From assembly GCA_963971405.1 (NCBI GenBank), contig OZ020491.1:27150855-27214854 (forward strand): DNA of 64,000 nt, written 5' to 3'. Position numbers and translations under genes: made by a program. Under the pieces are notes generated by a model. The model was not told where the DNA came from. It did not search any database and saw only the letters and a program-made list of their open reading frames with translations. This document shows positions 10,601 through 18,506 of the stretch, in pieces. Origin of the DNA: Psococerastis gibbosa (Eukaryota; Arthropoda; Insecta; Psocodea; Psocidae). Every line of letters starts with the position of its first letter. Position 1 is the stretch's first letter.

Positions 10601-13600
10601 TTCCACCAACGTCAATAGTGATAGTAAATGTAGTATTGACGTGGTAGCAGACATTTTTAGACCGTCTTTAATGTCTGCTACCACGTCAATACTACAGTTA
10701 CTATCACTATTGACGTTGGTGGAATAAGCGCCTAACCTTCGCGAGTTGGGAGTCCTTAGATCACCATTGTACAAAACCGAGATGACTGGAAGAGTGTTTT
10801 CGAGCAGGCCAAAGCTCACCAACGGCTGTAGAGCCAGGAGAAGAAGAAGAGTTCTATGTCAGAGAGATGGGACGTATACGTTTCCTCCAAGGATACTTTA
10901 ATATACTGAAATTTCTGTTGCCACTTGCCGCTTCTTCTTCGACCAATTTGAACACGCCTAGAGTTGTATATAGAAGAGATGGGAAATTTGTTCCTGCCAA
11001 GGATATTTTTTTAATTACAGGTGCCGCCTGCCGCACCTTCTCAATGGCTAGTCATAGGGGAGACGAGACAGGTGGCACCCAAAAATATTTCTGGCGGGAA
11101 GCTAATGTCCCATCTTTCCTATACAGAACTCTATCCAGTAAAAAAGGCTACTTACTACTTACGTACTTACTTTATTAGGCGCGATAAGCCCAGGGGGACT
11201 TTTGGCCGCTCTGACAATATCCCTCCATCTTTGTCGATCCTCAGCAGCCGCTGTCCAATCTGCTGCCTCGACGCCAACTCGAAGGAGGTCCTCCTGGAAC
11301 TGGTCCGCCCATCTTCGCCTAGGTCTTCCTCTTGGTCTTCTTCCAAGTGGGATTGCTTCCCACACGGCCTTTGGGGGTCTGTAGTCCGGCATTCGGTGCA
11401 CATGTCCTATCAATTGTAGCCTTTTGACATGCTACCGATAATTTGCTACTGTTGACCAGCCCTCGATAGATTCTATATTGGCATAATTAGATTATTTTTG
11501 TAAGATTCTAAGATTCTGAAAACTAAGGACCGCGCTAACCACGCCTAAAATGTAGTCATCATGAATACGCCCATGGTCCAATGGTCTAATCTCTGAAGAA
11601 TTTTATGAAAAACATTAGTTTGTTTACATCAATGCATTGTAAATGCTTAACCACGGTAGCCTTGCTTTTTTTTCAAACTTGAATTCACCGAACGCAAATT
11701 CAAGCACGTTATTCCCTTTTACAGGCAGAGGATGGTAAGGTCGAGCTCTCGCTCGTTCACTTCACGTACACAAATCCAGGGTGGAAGCCACCAGCTGAAG
11801 CAGAAGAGTTTGTGGGCAGGGTACGCGCCGATGCTGTCAAAGACCTGCTGCCGGCCAATGATTTGGGTTTGTTGACAAGCCTGGCTCTTTCCATGCACTC
11901 AAACAGCATGTCTGGACTTCCTGGACCCGTAAGTACTTGTTCACTTTACGTACATTAACACAGGACGGAAGCCACTAGCCAAAGCAGAAGAGTTAGTGGG
12001 GCGGAGTACGCGTCGATGCTGTCATAGATATGCTGCCTGCCAATGATTTGGGTCTGTTGGCAAGCCTGGCTCTTTCCATGCACTCAAACAGCATTTCTGG
12101 CTGTACTTAACATAAATGAGAGAATAATTAGTAAAAGCTGGACTTTGTGGTATTCGAACCCACGATCTATACCCATCCGGAGCAACGTCTTAACCGCTGA
12201 TTGCCCAGGGTAGGCATTGATCGTGGGTTCGAACTCCGCCACGTCCAGTTTTATCAAAATCCTCTAATTTCGGTTATAACGAGGAGGTTGCCTCTTCAAC
12301 ATAACCTAACTCAGCTTCTATAAGCCTCTCTGCCTCTCTATCCCTCTGGGTGTTGGTTCGAGTCCCACACTTCCTACAGTTTCTGGCATGTAAAGCAGGC
12401 GGTCCCGAGCCTTCTTAGTTGAGTGTAAGAGAGCCCTAACTCCTCTAGGTTGGCTTAGTAATAGAACAAAAAAAGTCGATATTTATTTATTTATATTTAC
12501 TCTCTCTCTCGCCATTTTTCCCTTGCCTATGAAGATAAAAGGTACCTATTAAGTTAGGGTAGACGCTGACAAGTACTGTACTGTAATGGGGGGGGGGGGG
12601 GGGGGGGGGTTATAATTCTGCGGGCCCACTATGCCATTTTTTATTATTGGGACTAAAAATGTGAACAAGATAATTTTAGAACAGAGAGTGCTATTGAAAT
12701 TTGATGTGATTTGCCCGCTGGTACAGTGTGCACCCCCATTCAAAGCGTTGAAAGTTTCTAGAAAGAGCAAAGGGGTAAGCATAACTACATTCTTACAGGG
12801 GTGGCCGTTAGGCGCCATCTCCATCGACCTCGTTTTGCATAATGCAAGTGCCATTGACGTGGTAGCAGACATTATAGACTTATTAATGATGTCTGCTACC
12901 ACGTCAATGTCACTTGCATTATGCAAAACGAGGTCGATTGCCGCCTTACACATATTGCAAAGCACAAACAAATCGAAAATTCAAAATCTTTAAACCGAAC
13001 CCTCACTGGAATATCCACTTAGCAGTCACGCGACTGGTTAGTTCTCGAATCACTCCACAGATGGTGCTGTAGACATTTCATTTTCGGAATCTCTGTTAAT
13101 ACTGTAATACAGTTCTAAATCGTGCTAATGTATTGTTGTTATACCCGAATTAATTTCTTTTAAATAAAAAATAATTTTTAAAAGCTACTAAAATGAGGTA
13201 GAAACATAAATAGCACATTTTTACTTGTTGATAATTTTGAGAGAGGTTTTGTAGGTTTGGCCGGGTTGCCAGATCTCTCTGCAGTGTCATGTATGCTTTG
13301 CGCAGCGGCGATATCGTAACCAATGAGGTTTTACCGAGGTGCGATTATTGCTAGTTGAAAACTTATACCAATACCCCGCCTTGGGCTTGTGAAATACCAA
13401 GCCCAATGGCAATTTGTGGAAACCACTAACGTGGTTATATTGTCCGAAAACATAGTTGATAGTTGCTAGGGCTCCGAATTTTTACAAATGTATCGATTCT
13501 TGTATCGATACTGGAGTACTGTACAGTCTGGACTACCGGTATTGAATGGTAGGTATTGATAGTAATTGATACTGGTATTGTATTGAAAGAAAAGTATCGA

Positions 13601-16600
13601 TACCGTCCATGACTCATGAGTCATGACTCATGAGGTATTGGTATCGAATGGAATGCCAGCCCGCACCCCGCAGGGGTGCATGGTGCACAGCGTTTTCACT
13701 TGCGATATATCGGTGCATCCATGGACCCAGGTTATCAAGGGGCCTTTGAAAAATTCTGGTAACTTCTTTAAATAAACAAATAAATATTCTAAAATAACAA
13801 TTAACTATAATGTTACATGCATATGACTAAAAATAACTTAAATTCAATATAAAAAATACTGGGGAATTGCAAATTACAATTTATAAACATTCAGGCGCGC
13901 GCAAAACTTAAGGACACCAAATTTTTTCTTGTAATTTTCGTATTTGCCTTATCTAATGAGATCTGAAAGGCATGGTAGTTGGATAGTTGCTTGCCCTCTA
14001 AGAGCTGTATAGATCGATACTATTTTGGTTCCTTATCAATTCACCTCTTTGCAGATATCAATGTTTTTCAATGCCAACGGCCTTACCATGTTGATTCCAT
14101 TAGAGCAGAGCATGTTTCAAACTGCGGCAACTTGGTAGTGTGCACAGCGTTGGCAGGGGAACCTGGTGGGACATGATAACTCGCTCAGGCAGTATAAGTC
14201 GAGTCCTGGTCACCTCCGATTTAATCGTGTGACTACCATGTTCCCCAAGTGGTTCAGAATCCACTATAATCAGGAGGTCCACCCTGTTAGTCAACTCCCC
14301 TTTCCCCGAGGTGAAAGAGTCTGCCCTTAGGGTGCCTCAAGTTAACAAACAGACTCACTCCCCCCGCCAGGCTGACAGGGTTGCTTAAAGCAGAAATGCT
14401 GAAAGCAGGCGTTAGAAACAAACAACATGTTTTTCAAAAATGCAAGGGGTGAAAAACATAAGGACGCGAGCATTTAAGGTTCATTTTCTAATGGATAGAG
14501 AGTTTAATTGTGAAAATAACACTATAATTCAACTAAAACATCAATACTTTGTGCTATGGCCGTTGTTTTGCAGGATTGTCCTGCACCTAGTTTGCATAGA
14601 GTTGAATAACTTGCGGCGAATTGAAATAGGTATCGATTGCCATGTCTTCTCCACCTCCTCCCATAGAAGGTCCTTGTTTTTATGCAGCGCCTTTGGTAGT
14701 TTGATTTTTTAAGTGGCTCCGAAGATTTTCAATGTGGTTCAGGTCGGGCGACTAAGCAGGCCACGGCATGACAGACACATTGTTCTCCGCGAACCACTGG
14801 TTTATAATCTTTGGTGAATGCTTCGGGTCTCTCTACTGTTGGAACACCCATGAAATTGGCATGTCGTCTTCCGCAAAAGGTAGCATTACATTTTGCAAAA
14901 TCTCCCGTTACATCTTTTTCGTCATGATTTCGTTTATACAGAATAGAGGGCCTACGCCGTTTTAGGAGATACAGCCCCATACCATAATGTTACTGCCACC
15001 AAACTTTACGGTCTTCTTTGTATACTTGGGATTAAATGCGGTACTGAGAGGTCTTCTCACACACTGTTTCCCATCGGAACCGAAGAAGTTGACCATTGTT
15101 TCATCGCTGAACAAAATGTTTTTCCAATTTGCACGATTTAGGTTTTCTGAAGCATGCTTTAAACGGTCCTCAATGTTCCTTTTTTGGCAACAGCAGAACT
15201 TTTCTCGGTAACCGACTATGGAGTTGGGCATCTCTCAGCCCCTGTCGAACCATTCAAGTACAAATGGGTGGATTCATTTCTTTTTTAAGGTCGGTGGCGG
15301 TACTGAATGGTGACATTTTGCTCTTATGGACCAGCAAATTGTCGAAATGCTGCGTTGTTTTTCGAGGATGTCCCCCTTTTTTCACAGGACGGGGAGCTTT
15401 GAGAGCCTGTTCGACCATTGTTCTTGACCTTCCAATCATTTCCGCAATTATTCTTATAGAATGCCCTCGTTCCCGAGGTTTATGGATCACCTTCTTCTCC
15501 TCAGGTTTGCAATTTTTCCCTTTGGACATTTTTCTTCATTCAGCAACAACAGACTCCTACTTATTCAAATTCAAGACAAAGAACTAAAAATCACTGTTTT
15601 TTTTGTTCAAAATATCACAATAAATGCTCGCGTCCTTATGTTTTTCTCCCCTTGCATTTTCGAAAAAAAATCAAATCTGCAAAAAGGTGGATCGATCAAT
15701 AGCTAAAATAGTGTCGAGCTATACAGCTCTTAGAGGGCAATCAACTATCCAACTACCATGCCATTCAGATCTCATTATAAAGGGCAATTATGATAATTAC
15801 AAAAAAAATTTGGTGTCCTTAAGTTTTTCTCCGCCACTGTATGTATATTGTATATAAATCACCAATAACGAGAGACTTGCATTCACAGTCTAACAGCGCC
15901 CCTCACGGCCTCTCATATTTTCCGAGAACTAGCATTTTAAATATTTAATATTTTCAATTAATTTGCATTATGAAAAACTGGATGAATAACTCAGTTTATG
16001 GGAACTAGTGAAATCCAAATCCTTTCCGAGAACTTGGTACCATCAGCCAAATCGTTCTTGTACTCGCAACCGAGCACGGTTCATAACACTGCATCGAAGA
16101 TTCGCAATCAGAAATCAGCTGCAGTTACCCGCCCGGTCTCATATTGAGATATTTCAGTTGAGCCTCCTCCACTCCTGGTCAGCAGTGCTACCAATCCACC
16201 ACGTCTGAGTATTGATTAATTGATTGTTCCAATTTTCCAGTGACCCCCCTCCCCCCGACTCGTATCTGTACTTGACTAAGTCATGCTTTCGCCTGCTTCA
16301 TTGCGTCAATGGTAAGCTTGTTTCAGGATGTCCATTATCGCTTGTAGCCGGTGTGCATCGAGCTCTTACAGTAGTTTACCAATTGCAAAAAATTCATTCG
16401 GAAACAATACAAATAATGTCCGAAATCCATGAGGTCGTTGGCATTTGATAAGGGACCTATGGGCCACTATAAGTAGGCCTGGGTCCATAAAAAGTCCCCT
16501 AAGATTTACAAGCCAAGCCCCATCCAATTGTCTCTTCTTACGTGGTTGACATTTTTGTGTTGCAGTACGAAGCCTTAACGACCAGCTTCTTAAATGTCCG

Positions 16601-18464
16601 TGCAGAGGACGACGACAGGGGTGTTTCTAACCCTTTTGTGCAATCTAGTCAGAACGCATTCGTCATGAGGGGCGCAGTCAGCCGGACGGAAGGACCGGGC
16701 CCTTCTGCTGATCGAGGTGAGAACCAGATGCCACCATCACAAATTAAAAAATTCTGAAATTTACTGTTCATTGATTTCAAACAATTGAATTAATACCATC
16801 ACGTGACATGGTATTATATGAACCCCCGGTATTATAATAATACCAAATTGCCATGATCGGGCAGCAGGGATCCAAAAAAAGCTTTTGCGAAATGTCTGTC
16901 TGTCGGTTTGTCGGTTCGTATTGTCTGTAATTGTCTGATTGTAAGTAGCACTCGGATTATCTAATTATGACCCACAATTGTGACTACAGGTCATAGGTGC
17001 ACTGATACATGTATTGCCTTTAGACCTAGCTGTAAAGAGTGAGGAGGTCCACCCTGTCAGTCAATTCCCCTTTCCGAAGGAATCTGCCCTTAGGGTGCCT
17101 CAAGTTAACAAACAGACTCACTCCCCCAGCGAGGCTGATAGGGTTGCTTAAAGCAGAAATGCTGAAGGCAGGCGTTAGAAACAACAACAACATATTTACT
17201 CTAACAATTTTTCTTGTTACAGGCGTGATTGTACCTGAACCCGGTGGTCTGCGAGGTGCCATAGCAGACCCGCACACCAGTCTCGGAGCGTCCATGTTTG
17301 GCGCAGGGATGTCCATGTTCGGGACTGGTAGTGAAGTCCTGCACACCGACATGGCAGCTAGTGCTTTGTACTTACACAGTCTGCACCATAGGCAGGTGAG
17401 CTTATAAACATTGATGTTTCTTTTGGCGGGTAAGAAACGGAAACTAACATGCTTTGGCCGTGTGATGAGGAACGAATAATGTCGTCGTCTGTATGTTACC
17501 ATCCAAAGGACGATAGAAGGACAGATGGCTCCCTGCAGTGGTTTAGCAAGAGCACATCTTCCCTTTTCAGAAGTTTCCATGGTCCAAATTGCCGTGATGA
17601 TCGCCAATCTTCGCTAGAAGAGGCGTATAAAGAAGAAGACACCTGTTTCTGGCGGGAAAGTACCCCTTAGGCCAGGTACACACAGACGAAGAGACAATAT
17701 ATTGTAACTATTGTATAATAACGTCTATTAGCATAATTAACACCCCTCAAACTGCAAATACTAATATAGAAATTTCCCCCTAAAAATTACAAGTGTGACA
17801 CCTTTGTGTCCTGAAGGACGTTTTTTTCAAAAACCTAGGTCCATAGTGGCCCATTGGTCCCTTGTCCAATGCCAACGACCCCATGGATTGTAGACATTAT
17901 TTATATTATTTCCGCAAGAATTTTGGGCCATTGGCAAACTGGTATACGTCCTCGATGCCAACCTACAACGGCTACAAGCGATAAGGGACAAGCTGTGATA
18001 AACTTACCAGAGAAAAACTGCAGAGGAATGGAAGAAAGTCCCGGAAAGCAGATTTGCTAAGAAGGTTATTCCGGGTCCTAGTAAGAAGCTCACCGATCAG
18101 CTTCTCTCTTTAAGTAGAGAGCAAGCTAGAAGGGTGGTTGGCACGCTTACGGGCCACGGCCACTTCAACAAACACATGCATAGGGTTGGCGTGAAAAACG
18201 ACAGTAGATGCAGACTGTGTGAAGTTGAAGAAGAAACAGCTGAACACATTCTCTTTGAATGTGAAGCGCTGGGACAAACTCGATACCAAACTCTTGGCCA
18301 CCCTAGGTCTGAAGAGGAAACCATCCGATCTAATCCCATCACAAAAACACTAGAATTTATCAAAAAGACTGGTGTTATAAGATGGGCGTAGACGGCAAAC
18401 GTGGAAGCAAAAGACCTTCTAGGTCGACGCTTATAGGAACTCAAATGAGTAGGCCCCACGAAGG

Positions 18465-18506
<42 letters not shown>

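Larger units (their letters stand above)
13892..15839 (-). mobile_element. Tc1-like transposon with long inverted repeats and paired direct repeats
   Basis: Arms of >200 bp match at both ends once a SINE in the left arm is discounted. Each arm has an outer motif AAACTTAAGGACACC (13903 and the complement near 15813-15830) and an inner motif AAAAACATAAGGACGCG (14452 and the complement near 15629-15645). That is the IR/DR organisation of Minos- and Sleeping Beauty-type elements. The right end reads CCGCCACTG followed by TA. The left terminus is degraded (CAGGCGCGCGCAAAAC). Confidence 0.85.

Noticed and set aside
15129..15706. + strand frames opposite the Tc1-like transposase
   Set aside because: Shadows of the minus-strand pseudogene.
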